This document shows positions 21,583 to 29,880 of a stretch of 64,000 nt of DNA, piece after piece. The DNA comes from Mucilaginibacter sp. GTDB taxonomy: Bacteria; Bacteroidota; Bacteroidia; Sphingobacteriales; Sphingobacteriaceae. Under the pieces are notes generated by a model, which ran no database searches, was not told where the DNA came from, and saw only the letters and a program-made list of their open reading frames with translations. Made by a program: the position numbers and the translations under genes. The stretch covers positions 144,203 through 208,202 of the forward strand of contig JAQBOM010000004.1 in NCBI GenBank assembly GCA_028288025.1. Direction: 5' to 3'. Within the stretch, counting starts at the first letter, position 1. Every line of letters begins with the position of its first letter.

Positions 21583-22647
21583 TTAATTTTTCAGAACAGG
21601 TATGTTAGAGAAAGGTAAAGTCTGCTTTGATTTTTGCAGCGTAAAACCAAAAGTTGACCCCAAACCTTCGGTACTGCGAACATTTATGGTTTGCTCGTGT
21701 GCTTCAATAATGTGCTTAACAATAGCCAAACCTAAACCCGACCCGCCGATTTGCCTTGAGCGACTGGTGTCAGTCCTGAAAAAGCGCTCGAATAAACGCG
21801 GAAGATACTTTTCTTCGATTCCAATGCCATCGTCAGTAACTTCAACCAAAACCTGGTCGTGCAATTCAAACAGGCTAACCGCTGTTGTGCCTTCGTCTTT
21901 TCCATATTTCAATGAATTATCAATCAGGTTAACCAGTACCTGCCGGATCTTTTCACGATCAGCATTCACTAAAGTAGGTTCGTCATACTTTTGCTTGAAT
22001 AGTAGTTTGATGTCGTGTTTCCGGGCTTTAGTTTCCATTGATTCAAAAACCTCTTTGATCAGGTCATTTATTTTAAAGCGGGTAAGATTCACGGGTATTT
22101 CACCGGATTCCAGTTTCGATATCTCATCAAGATCCTCTATAAGGTAACTCAGCCTGTCCACATTTTTAGCGGCTTTTTCGAGAAACTGCCGCGCCAGTTC
22201 TCTGTCGTCAAAACCGTCATCCTGCAGGGCTTCAATATAACCCTGGATCGCAAAAAGCGGGGTCTTAAACTCGTGGGAGATATTCGATAAAAAATCGCGC
22301 CTGAACTTTTCCTGCTTGCGTAGCTCATCTATTTCGGTTTTCTTTTCGCGGGCCCATTCTTTCACTTCGGCTTCCACATCGTTGATCGGGTCGGCGCTGA
22401 TGTGTTCGCCAAGCGCGTCCCGCAGGTCGCGGCCGAGTTTTAAGTTATGAATCAGTTTATAGATGAGCTTTATTTTCGAGTAAACATATTTTTCTATCAG
22501 GTAATAGAAAACCAAAAAACTGGTAACCAGCGTAACCAGGAATGTTATGGCTACATCATACCAGCTATGACGAAAATAAAAATTTACAGCAGCAAGGGCA
22601 ATGGCAACAGCCGCCGCATTAATCAGGACAAGTATGCGAAATTTCAT
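21583..22647 (-). CDS. PhoR-type sensor histidine kinase
   Basis: 354 residues. Two N-terminal membrane helices with almost no periplasmic loop, a HAMP-like linker, H-box FLSNISHEFKTPLFAIQGYIE (His125), and HATPase_c boxes NLIDNSLKYG, DDGIGIEEKYLPRLF and GGSGLGLAIVK. This is the PhoR architecture. It lies just upstream of DUF47-PiT on the same strand, which supports a phosphate role, but no response regulator gene is adjacent, so its partner must be elsewhere. Confidence 0.87.
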   Translation of the reverse strand: MKFRILVLINAAAVAIALAAVNFYFRHSWYDVAITFLVTLVTSFLVFYYLIEKYVYSKIKLIYKLIHNLKLGRDLRDALGEHISADPINDVEAEVKEWAREKKTEIDELRKQEKFRRDFLSNISHEFKTPLFAIQGYIEALQDDGFDDRELARQFLEKAAKNVDRLSYLIEDLDEISKLESGEIPVNLTRFKINDLIKEVFESMETKARKHDIKLLFKQKYDEPTLVNADREKIRQVLVNLIDNSLKYGKDEGTTAVSLFELHDQVLVEVTDDGIGIEEKYLPRLFERFFRTDTSRSRQIGGSGLGLAIVKHIIEAHEQTINVRSTEGLGSTFGFTLQKSKQTLPFSNIPVLKN

Positions 22648-22681
22648 ACTTATAAAGGTAGTGATTAGTTAGCAGAGATTG

Positions 22682-22753
22682 GAGATTAGAGGTTAGTCCG
22701 AAAGTCGGAAAAGTCAGTAAACTCCGAAAGTCGCTCAACTAACCTCTAATCTC
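22682..22753. repeat. Inverted repeat with internal GAAAGTC units, overlapping a gene end
   Basis: Perfect 16-bp arms at 22682-22697 (GAGATTAGAGGTTAGT) and 22738-22753. Between them are two copies of CCGAAAGTC. It resembles a REP or miniature extragenic element. The right arm supplies the stop codon of the yceI-like gene. Confidence 0.65.
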
Positions 22754-23288
22754 TGACCTCTAACTCAGCATCGATATTAACCGTTACATCATTTGAAAGT
22801 ATCATGCTACTTTCACCAACGCCAAAGTCAAGGCGGTTTAATTTAAAGACACCTTTGAATGCCATTGCGTTTCCCTTTTGAACGCAGCTAAAAGGTACGG
22901 CAAGGGTTTTTGTCGTGCCCTTAATAGTAAGATTAAATTGACCAGCATAGTTATTTCCGCTCCTGTGCTTCAATGAAACAGACTTCATGGTGATTTTTGG
23001 ATAATGTGCTGCGTCAAAAAACGCATCGCTTTTTAAATGATCATCGCGATCTGCGTTATCTGTGTTAATGGTATTAACATCCACAGAGGCTTCTATTGAG
23101 CTGGATGATAAGTTGGCGGGGTTAAAACGGATATCGGCCTGTAATCCGTTTATTGTTCCGGTAGTGTTGATGCCTAAATTCTTCACCTGGAAGATAATGG
23201 CAGAATGCTTAATCACATTTTTCTGCAGGACAAACCCCGAGCTAATTATAAAGATCAGCAGTAATTGAAGGAAAGATCTTTTTATCAT
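22746..23288 (-). CDS. YceI-family periplasmic lipid-binding protein
   Basis: 180 residues with a signal peptide about 1-22. Lipocalin-like YceI features include SAIIFQVKNLGINTTGTINGL, the conserved DDHLKSDAFFDAAHYP and a final VTVNIDAELEVRD. The family binds isoprenoid or other amphipathic lipids in the periplasm. The last codons and the TAG stop lie inside an inverted repeat, so the original C-terminus may have been altered by insertion of that repeat. Confidence 0.88.
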   Translation of the reverse strand: MIKRSFLQLLLIFIISSGFVLQKNVIKHSAIIFQVKNLGINTTGTINGLQADIRFNPANLSSSSIEASVDVNTINTDNADRDDHLKSDAFFDAAHYPKITMKSVSLKHRSGNNYAGQFNLTIKGTTKTLAVPFSCVQKGNAMAFKGVFKLNRLDFGVGESSMILSNDVTVNIDAELEVRD

Positions 23289-23406
23289 GTCAAATAGTAC
23301 GCTTTATAGTAGTAAGACATTACGCAGTTATGGAAGTTGCTGTGTAATGATGTTTTTACACCGGGCAACAATAGTTAAACTTGTCATGCGGTAAAAGGTT
23401 TAGTCA

Positions 23407-24744
23407 TTAAAACTCCACATGGGCTCTTATTGAAAATACATTTACCGGGCCGCGGTCTTTATTGTATGCGGGATTTAAAATAAACTGGTAATCCGGTGTG
23501 AGGAAGAATTTCTTTTGGAAAACATCAAGCTTATAATACAGCTCGGCTATCAATTCGGGCGCATAATTTAATTTTCCGTCGCCTATTAAAAAGCCATATC
23601 CGCCGGCTGCCAGGTAGTTGCGGTGTGGTACCGATAAGCCGTTGGCAATAAAAGCTAAACCGGCCTCGTCGGTGATGCGTTTCCATTGGGTGCCTTTCAT
23701 AACGCCGCCAAAGGTTAACGAGCGGTCGATTTCGGTAAAAAACCATGTTTGGGTATGGCCGTCATTAATGCTGGCTTTAGCAAATACGCCAAAGTTCTTT
23801 GTAAGGTATTGATCCATGTTAATGCCGAACCCATATTTATGGCGACCATAACTTTGGGTTGTATCAACATTCGGGGCGGTGGGGTTTAATGCTATGGCCT
23901 GGCTATAATTTCCAAACTTGCCATTATTTAAAAATCCCAATAACCGTAAAGTTCCTTTTTGGCCGCCTATCGCGTATCGTCTTTCGTATTCAATTGTTTC
24001 GGTATTGGCTTTTGCAATTTTAGCATCCCAGGTTGAGGAGTTTGCATGGGTTACCGACATGGTCACGGCAAAACGAAGCGTCCAGGCGGGTTGGCCCAGT
24101 TCAGCATAGGCGCCCAATACATAGCCCCGCGTATTTGCCGGGTAATCCCAGGCAGCGTTATCCATCAAGGCCCAATTCATGAATTGCGAACGCGGGTCGT
24201 GGCTGAAATTGTTCTGGTCAAAAAAATCGCCCATGTTAAATTTCCCCACAGCAAAGGAGAAAAAACGCTTGCTTTTTACACAGGCTAACTGGTTTACATC
24301 ATTTTCAACAGTATCTTTTTCTTTCCCCCATTCAAAATTTTGTTTGAAATACAGGCGGGCGATATAAATTTTATTTTGCACGCCCCCAACCCTAAACGTC
24401 TCGCCGTTCGGGAAACCGGCTATGCCCAATGTTTGACTTAACCCTGATCCACCGGAGAGTTCGGGATTAAAATATGCTTCCGCGCCTTTCCACAGCCGTG
24501 CCGCACCAAAAAAAGTTGTGGTAATGGAGCTTTCTGTTTCTTCTTTTGTTGATAAACTATTTTGCCCGCTATAGAGTGCTTTAAAGGCAGGTTTATATTG
24601 TGTAATGATGGTTTGCTGGAAATGAAAGTTATAACGCTCCGGGGTCACCGGGGTGTGGTTGCCGGTATCTTTTTTGACAGGCGCTTGGGCGATGACTGCC
24701 TTTACTGCTGCCACTAATATAATAAATGCGTAGATTTTTTTCAT
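23407..24744 (-). CDS. OprB-like carbohydrate porin
   Basis: 445 residues. Signal peptide about 1-19, then alternating amphipathic strands and a C-terminal aromatic ending (SIRAHVEF) typical of outer-membrane barrels. Motifs such as YFNPELSGGSGLSQTLGIAGFPNGE and FAVGKFNMGDFFD match the carbohydrate-selective porin family. It allows sugar uptake across the outer membrane; the actual substrate cannot be told. A strong palindrome lies 94 bp upstream. Confidence 0.8.
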   Translation of the reverse strand: MKKIYAFIILVAAVKAVIAQAPVKKDTGNHTPVTPERYNFHFQQTIITQYKPAFKALYSGQNSLSTKEETESSITTTFFGAARLWKGAEAYFNPELSGGSGLSQTLGIAGFPNGETFRVGGVQNKIYIARLYFKQNFEWGKEKDTVENDVNQLACVKSKRFFSFAVGKFNMGDFFDQNNFSHDPRSQFMNWALMDNAAWDYPANTRGYVLGAYAELGQPAWTLRFAVTMSVTHANSSTWDAKIAKANTETIEYERRYAIGGQKGTLRLLGFLNNGKFGNYSQAIALNPTAPNVDTTQSYGRHKYGFGINMDQYLTKNFGVFAKASINDGHTQTWFFTEIDRSLTFGGVMKGTQWKRITDEAGLAFIANGLSVPHRNYLAAGGYGFLIGDGKLNYAPELIAELYYKLDVFQKKFFLTPDYQFILNPAYNKDRGPVNVFSIRAHVEF

Positions 24745-24837
24745 ATCCGGATTTTCAGCGAAATTAATATTTCATTTTGAACTGATTGATTAAAAATGAT
24801 CTCGCATTTCGCATCAAATTTAAACAAATCTAATAAT

Positions 24838-24859
24838 AAATTTAGACTTGTCTAAATTT
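24838..24859. promoter_or_regulatory. Perfect palindromic operator upstream of the porin gene
   Basis: AAATTTAGAC and GTCTAAATTT separated by TT: 10-bp perfect arms. It lies 94 bp upstream of the porin start. The TTTAGAC-type half-site resembles DtxR/MntR-family operators, but that assignment is a guess; it could also be a hairpin. Confidence 0.45.
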
Positions 24860-24922
24860 TCTGAAATATCCATTTATACCTGCTAAAAAAAGCAAATGGC
24901 ATCAAAAACAAAATAGTTGAAA

Positions 24923-25534
24923 TTACTTTTCGACAGGCTCAACCTCGGCAACGGCGCTAAACAGATAAATACGCCTTGAATTTACCTCGATACATTTGTA
25001 GCGTGTGCGCAGTTTCTCTTCTTTACGAAATACACGCCCATCTTTTAGTTTAAATAACGATTTAACAGGAAGCTTCTCGACAGTCGTATGCGATTCTTTA
25101 GGCACGTCGTATTTACGCAGCGCCCGGTAAAGGGAAAGGTCTGAACAACTTGAGGCTGCGGGGTTATTAAGATAATTGGTAATGGCATGTTTTACGTCGG
25201 GCGGAAAAACAGCTGTTTCAAAAAAAGGCTGCATCATTTTTTTGAAATTGTTTTTCCATTCGGCGCCATGGGGCTTCGCTTTATGTTTATGTTCGTTCCA
25301 GGTGTGCAGATGCGCAAATTCATGCACCGCGGTAACCAGGAACGCATAGGGGTTCAGATCATAGTTTACAGAGATACGATGTCCCTTGCCGGAATGGGGC
25401 GGCCGGTAATCGCCGAATTTAGAGTTGCGGTTGCGCGAAATTTTGAATTCACATTTAAAGTAGTCGATCCACCGGCCGATAAGCGGGGCGGCATCGGGCG
25501 GGAGATAGGTTGCAAGAATTTTTACTTTATCCAA
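24923..25534 (-). CDS. SprT-like zinc metalloprotease-domain protein
   Basis: 203 residues. A zincin motif AVHEFAHLHTW (His71, Glu72, His75) is followed by HGAEWKNNFKKMM, as in SprT-like proteins. A C-terminal small beta region follows (FKLKDGRVFRKEEKLRTRYKC). Bacterial SprT proteins are poorly characterised; eukaryotic relatives cut DNA-protein crosslinks. The gene is single, between feoB and the porin. Confidence 0.85.
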   Translation of the reverse strand: MDKVKILATYLPPDAAPLIGRWIDYFKCEFKISRNRNSKFGDYRPPHSGKGHRISVNYDLNPYAFLVTAVHEFAHLHTWNEHKHKAKPHGAEWKNNFKKMMQPFFETAVFPPDVKHAITNYLNNPAASSCSDLSLYRALRKYDVPKESHTTVEKLPVKSLFKLKDGRVFRKEEKLRTRYKCIEVNSRRIYLFSAVAEVEPVEK

Positions 25535-25645
25535 TTTTTACCTCGGGTCAAAGATAGGGATTTGAGGGGAAAGGTAAAAGGTAAAAGTGGAGCGTCAAAG
25601 GTAAACGGTGAAATGATAAATAATAGATAGAGCAAAACCTTTCAC

Positions 25646-27760
25646 CTATTTCAACAGAGTATATGCAAGCAAACTTGCAGTATAAGCCAGTACAGCCATA
25701 TACGCGAATTGAATAGCCGGCCAGCGCCAGTTTTTTGTTTCGCGATACACCACTGCTACGGTGCTGGCACATTGCATAGCAAATGCATAAAACATCATCA
25801 GCGAAAACGCAACGGCAAGAGAAAATACGGGTTTTCCCGTTTCCGGATTTATTGCCGATTTCATTTTTTTCTGCACGGTTTCCATTTTCTCGGCACTGCC
25901 TTCAACGCTGTAAATGGTTGCCATGGTGCCTACAAAAACTTCGCGCGCGGCAAAGGAGGTTATCAGCGCAATGCCAATTTTCCAATCGAACCCTAAAGGT
26001 TTAATTACAGGTTCTATGACGTGGCCAAGTACGCCGGCGTAAGAGTTCTCCAGCTTTTCAGACCTGATGGTCCGGTTAAGTGCATCGGGTTTCAGCTTTT
26101 GTGTGTATTGCGGCTGTTGGTATTTTTGTTCTATCTGCTTAAACCGGTCGCCAGGTCCGTATGACGCTAAAACCCATAATATTACCGAAATAGCAATGAT
26201 CACCTTCCCGGCCTGTAAAACGAAGGTTTTTACACGTTCGTACATCGAATAAGCCACATTGTTCCAGCGGGGCATGCGGTAAACCGGGAGCTCCATTATA
26301 AAGTACCCGCGCTCGCGGCCCTTTAATATCAGCTTGAATACGAACGCGACAACGATAGCGGATATCAAACTGAACACATACATCCCCGTAAGGGCCAAAC
26401 CCTGCATATTGAATAGCCACCACACATTGCGATTGGGAACCACCAGGCTAATGAGCAAAACATATATCGGCAAGCGGGCCGAACACGTAACCAGGGGCGT
26501 AACCATAATAGTGATCATCCGGTCCTTCCAGTTTTCAATGGTGCGGGTACTCATGATGGAGGGCACCGCGCATGCAAACCCGCCAATAAGCGGAACAACC
26601 GATTTGCCGTTAAGGCCTACTTTGCGCATCAGTTTATCCATCATAAATGTTACCCGCGACATATAGCCCGTATCTTCCAGTATCGAGATAAACGCGAACA
26701 GGATAGCTATTTGGGGAATAAATACCATCACCCCGCTTAATCCGCCGATAACGCCATCAACCAGCAAACCTGTCAGCGGGCCGGCCGGTAAAAATTGATG
26801 CAGCATGTTTTGTATCCACACAAACAGATCAGCTATCAGCTCCATCGGGTATGCCGACCAGGCGAAAATAGACTGGAACATGAATAACAGAATGCCAAAA
26901 AAGATAACAAAGCCGAATACTTTGTGCGTTAATATTTTATCGATTTTGTTGCTTGATGTTTCGTCACGCGCGGTTTCGGGTACCTTTACCGTATCATAAA
27001 GCAGGTCGTTAATAAAATTATAACGGGCAATGGTTTCAGCAGCCTGCGCTTTTTGGGAGTGGAATGAAAACTCTTTTTCTACCTCTTCAATACGTTCGCT
27101 TTCGGCAGGCGATATAAAATGTATGGTTTCGTGCTGGTGCGCGAGCTGCAGGGCATAATATGGATTATCAAGGTTTAGATCCTTGCTTATCTGGCCGATC
27201 AATCCGGGTGCGATAGCTTCAACATCGATAGAATCTTCCTGTAGTGCTATTTTATTGGCGAAGTTTATGGCAGCTTTTAATTTGTCGATGCCTTCTTTTT
27301 TCCTTGCAGAGATCGGTACAACCGGCACGCCCAGCTTTTTTGCAAAGAGATCAACGTTAATGTATATACCGGCCTTATCCGCAAGGTCGATCATGTTTAA
27401 TGCTATGATCACAGGGATCTTTAAGTCAGCAATTTGGGTATAAAGCAGTAAATTTCTCTTTAAGTTACTCGCATCCAGCACGACGACAACAAGGTCGGGT
27501 TTGTGTGGGTTTGACTGATCTGCAAGTACGGAGAATACAATGGATTCGTCCTGGCTTTTGGGATAAAGGCTGTATGTGCCGGGCAGATCGATTATTTCGG
27601 CCACACGGCCGTCGGGCAAAGGGCAATAGCCGGTTTTTTTGTCGACCGTAACACCCGGAAAATTTCCTATTTTTTGATTTAACCCGGTTAGTAAATTGAA
27701 GAGGGTGGATTTACCGGTGTTTGGATTGCCTGCAAGCGCAACTTTTATATCGGCTTTCAA
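25646..27760 (-). CDS. feoB: Ferrous iron transporter FeoB
   Basis: 704 residues. N-terminal G domain: G1 GNPNTGKST (10-18), G3 DLPGTYSLYP, G4 NMID. Then the helical GDI-like region and a membrane domain with the two Gate motifs (PLIGGFACAVPSIMSTRTI and ALITSFAAREVFVGTMATIYS). It takes up Fe(II) across the inner membrane. It begins with TTG, because an in-frame stop lies just upstream and the start of the G domain fits. It is 8 bp downstream of feoA. Confidence 0.96.
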   Translation of the reverse strand: MKADIKVALAGNPNTGKSTLFNLLTGLNQKIGNFPGVTVDKKTGYCPLPDGRVAEIIDLPGTYSLYPKSQDESIVFSVLADQSNPHKPDLVVVVLDASNLKRNLLLYTQIADLKIPVIIALNMIDLADKAGIYINVDLFAKKLGVPVVPISARKKEGIDKLKAAINFANKIALQEDSIDVEAIAPGLIGQISKDLNLDNPYYALQLAHQHETIHFISPAESERIEEVEKEFSFHSQKAQAAETIARYNFINDLLYDTVKVPETARDETSSNKIDKILTHKVFGFVIFFGILLFMFQSIFAWSAYPMELIADLFVWIQNMLHQFLPAGPLTGLLVDGVIGGLSGVMVFIPQIAILFAFISILEDTGYMSRVTFMMDKLMRKVGLNGKSVVPLIGGFACAVPSIMSTRTIENWKDRMITIMVTPLVTCSARLPIYVLLISLVVPNRNVWWLFNMQGLALTGMYVFSLISAIVVAFVFKLILKGRERGYFIMELPVYRMPRWNNVAYSMYERVKTFVLQAGKVIIAISVILWVLASYGPGDRFKQIEQKYQQPQYTQKLKPDALNRTIRSEKLENSYAGVLGHVIEPVIKPLGFDWKIGIALITSFAAREVFVGTMATIYSVEGSAEKMETVQKKMKSAINPETGKPVFSLAVAFSLMMFYAFAMQCASTVAVVYRETKNWRWPAIQFAYMAVLAYTASLLAYTLLK

Positions 27761-27768
27761 TGTTTAAA

Positions 27769-27984
27769 CTATTGCAAAATAATGGTAGAGGCTTCAAATT
27801 TGCGTAAGCTTAACTGGTATCCGGCTACATTGATAGCTATCGGATCGCCAAGCGGGGCGATACGCGAAACGGTAACCTCTTCACCGGGCAAGCATCCCAT
27901 TTCCATCAATTTTACTGACATTTCAAGGTCTGTAAACTCTTTTACAATTCCAATTTCGCCGACTTCTAGTTGTGAAAGCTTCAT
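27769..27984 (-). CDS. feoA: FeoA, SH3-like partner of FeoB
   Basis: 71 residues with the FeoA core LMEMGCLPGEEVTVSRIAPLGDPIAINVAGYQLSLR. FeoA is a small cytosolic SH3-like protein needed for FeoB function. It starts the feoAB operon. A CRP/FNR-like palindrome lies 60 bp upstream of its start. Confidence 0.95.
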   Translation of the reverse strand: MKLSQLEVGEIGIVKEFTDLEMSVKLMEMGCLPGEEVTVSRIAPLGDPIAINVAGYQLSLRKFEASTIILQ

Positions 27985-28043
27985 ATTTGATTAAACTTAG
28001 GCCAAATGTAAAGCTTATTTATATTAAATCCAAATAAGGTTAA

Positions 28044-28057
28044 GTGATATAAATCAC
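28044..28057. promoter_or_regulatory. CRP/FNR-type palindrome upstream of feoAB
   Basis: GTGATATAAATCAC is a perfect GTGA-N6-TCAC palindrome, the classic CRP/FNR-family half-site arrangement, 60 bp upstream of feoA. FNR-type activation of feo under low oxygen is known in enterobacteria. A Bacteroidota CRP/FNR homologue acting here is inference. Confidence 0.5.
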
Positions 28058-28085
28058 CTTTCCGTTGAATTCGCGTCATTTTTTA

Positions 28086-28229
28086 TTAGCAGAAATTACT
28101 GCGGTTTGCCGACAAACCTGTCTTAACTTTTCCAAAATGCGGGCAATTGCAGCTTTTGTGAAAAATGCCGCATGATGAAAGGGTGATTAGCCCTAACAGC
28201 GCGATAATTTTTAATTTATTTTTTATCAT
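28086..28229 (-). CDS. Small cysteine-rich lipoprotein (47 residues)
   Basis: A short frame starts with ATG at 28229, inside the last codons of the vanZ-like gene (14-bp overlap), and stops at 28086. It encodes a lipoprotein signal (KIIALLGLITLSSC, lipobox LSSC) and a 27-residue mature part with the motif CNCPHFGKVK. The overlap, the good signal peptide and the shared strand suggest a real third gene of the gcvH-vanZ operon. Function unknown. Confidence 0.65.
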   Translation of the reverse strand: MIKNKLKIIALLGLITLSSCGIFHKSCNCPHFGKVKTGLSANRSNFC

Positions 28230-28611
28230 AACTCATTGCATAAACGACCACCGAAACACTAAACGCTCCCATCATTGCGCCAATTGAATCGGCAAATAAG
28301 TCGGCCCAATCGCCTGTCCGCCAGGTAAAAACGTAGTTTTGTAATAACTCAATAATACCCCCGTATAGTATAGCGAATATGGTAAATATTATTATCGATT
28401 TATACGATAGCGACCGGGATAATTGTTGCCTGATCGAACCATAGCAATAAAACACAACCAGCACAAAAAAGAAGCCGCAATGAACCAGTTTATCGAAGCC
28501 CGGGAAAAACAATGGCGAATTTCCCGCATTGCCCAATTTAGCGGTGCACATTACAAAAATAAATAAGGCCCACAAAATAGCGGGCCCGTAATATTTAAAT
28601 GCGGGGCTCAT
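28216..28611 (-). CDS. VanZ-like membrane protein
   Basis: 131 residues, four membrane helices with the VanZ family pattern GFDKLVHCGFFFVLVV near the first loop and ILYGGIIELLQNYV, then DWADLFADSIGAMMGA. VanZ-like proteins occur widely; only the enterococcal member is tied to teicoplanin resistance, so resistance should not be assumed. It starts 1 bp within the gcvH stop (TAATG) and overlaps the small lipoprotein gene. Confidence 0.85.
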   Translation of the reverse strand: MSPAFKYYGPAILWALFIFVMCTAKLGNAGNSPLFFPGFDKLVHCGFFFVLVVFYCYGSIRQQLSRSLSYKSIIIFTIFAILYGGIIELLQNYVFTWRTGDWADLFADSIGAMMGAFSVSVVVYAMSYDKK

Positions 28612-28991
28612 TAAACGCCGATCAATGATTTATAGCTGTCGGCAGATAATAAACCGCTCAATTCTGCATCATCAGCCACAGTGATCCTCACCATCCAGCC
28701 ATCGCCATAAGGCTCGGTATTAACCAGCTCTGGCTTGTTATCAAGCGCCGGGTTAACTTCAGTTATAGTACCGGTAACCGGCATAAAAAGGTCGGATACA
28801 GTTTTTACTGCTTCAACAGTTCCAAAAACCTCGTCTTTGGCAATTTCCTTTCCTATCGCCGTAATATCGATATAAACGATATCGCCCAATTCGCGTTGTG
28901 CAAATTCGGTAATGCCTATATAGGCATCGCCGCCTTCAACTCTTATCCATTCGTGGTCCTTGGTGTACTTTAGTTCAGCCGGAAAATTCAT
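28611..28991 (-). CDS. gcvH: Glycine cleavage system H protein
   Basis: 126 residues from the chosen start ([15 protein letters not shown]); an upstream ATG would add seven residues that are absent from the family's usual length. The lipoylated lysine is in [16 protein letters not shown] (Lys63). GcvH carries the aminomethyl group between the P, T and L proteins when glycine is degraded. P, T and L genes are not nearby, as is common. Confidence 0.96.
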   Translation of the reverse strand: MNFPAELKYTKDHEWIRVEGGDAYIGITEFAQRELGDIVYIDITAIGKEIAKDEVFGTVEAVKTVSDLFMPVTGTITEVNPALDNKPELVNTEPYGDGWMVRITVADDAELSGLLSADSYKSLIGV

Positions 28992-29134
28992 ATTTTTTTG
29001 ATTTGTGGTCAAAAATAATAAAACTTTAAGCTAACGCAATAAATAACACTATATTAACTGGCAGAACCTTTTGTACGTATAAAAACTAAATAAAAGATAA
29101 TCTGTTAATAATGTCCACACAAAAACAAATCGTT

Positions 29135-29719
29135 ATGAAAAAGTTAAGCATATTGATCGTATTAGCCGCATGGGTACTCCCGGCATGCAACAGCAATACA
29201 AAAAGCAATAGTAGCGCGACCACCGACAGTGCTGCCAAAGATAATACAGTGGTGAAGGACACTTCAACAAAAATGGTCACCACTCCCGAGAAGGAAGATG
29301 TGGATTTTGTAGCCGAAGCGGCCAGCGGCGGTATGACGGAAGTTGAACTGGGTAAACTGGCACAAGAAAAAGCACAAAACGCGCGTGTGAAAAAGTTTGG
29401 CGCCATGATGGTTATGGATCACTCAAAAGCCAATGATAAACTGGCCGCGCTGGCAAAAACTAAAAAGATCGCTTTGCCAACCGGGCCAAACGCGAGCGAC
29501 CAGAAAGTTATTGATAAATTAAGTAAACTATCGGGTAAGGATTTTGACAAGGCTTATGTTGACGACATGATCGATGATCATAAAAACGATATCAAAGCAT
29601 TTGATAATGCAACAAAAAATTGCAAGGACCCGGATATAAAAGCTTTTGCCACCAAAACATTGCCTGTGTTAAAAGCGCACCTGGATGCGATTAATGCGGT
29701 TCATGACAGCATGAAATAA
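29135..29719 (+). CDS. DUF4142 lipoprotein
   Basis: 194 residues from the preferred start (MKKLSILIVLAAWVLPAC, lipobox LPAC); an upstream ATG would add eight residues before the signal. The mature part is a ferritin-like helical DUF4142 domain: FVAEAASGGMTEVELGKLAQEKAQNARVKKFG, then MVMDHSKANDKLAALA and DDHKNDIKAFDNA. DUF4142 proteins are linked to envelope stress in several species, but no biochemical role is established. Confidence 0.85.
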   Translation: MKKLSILIVLAAWVLPACNSNTKSNSSATTDSAAKDNTVVKDTSTKMVTTPEKEDVDFVAEAASGGMTEVELGKLAQEKAQNARVKKFGAMMVMDHSKANDKLAALAKTKKIALPTGPNASDQKVIDKLSKLSGKDFDKAYVDDMIDDHKNDIKAFDNATKNCKDPDIKAFATKTLPVLKAHLDAINAVHDSMK

Positions 29720-29880
29720 ATTCGCTAAACGTGATCCTTCAATTTATCCTTCGTTGTTTCTATCCAACAAGATGGAAATAATGAGGGAATTTTTTTGATA
29801 TTCATGATTTGTTGTGCCGTAATAACTTGCATTGAACATTTGTTGGCATTATGTGTTATATAGTGGCCTCACTTTATTAA

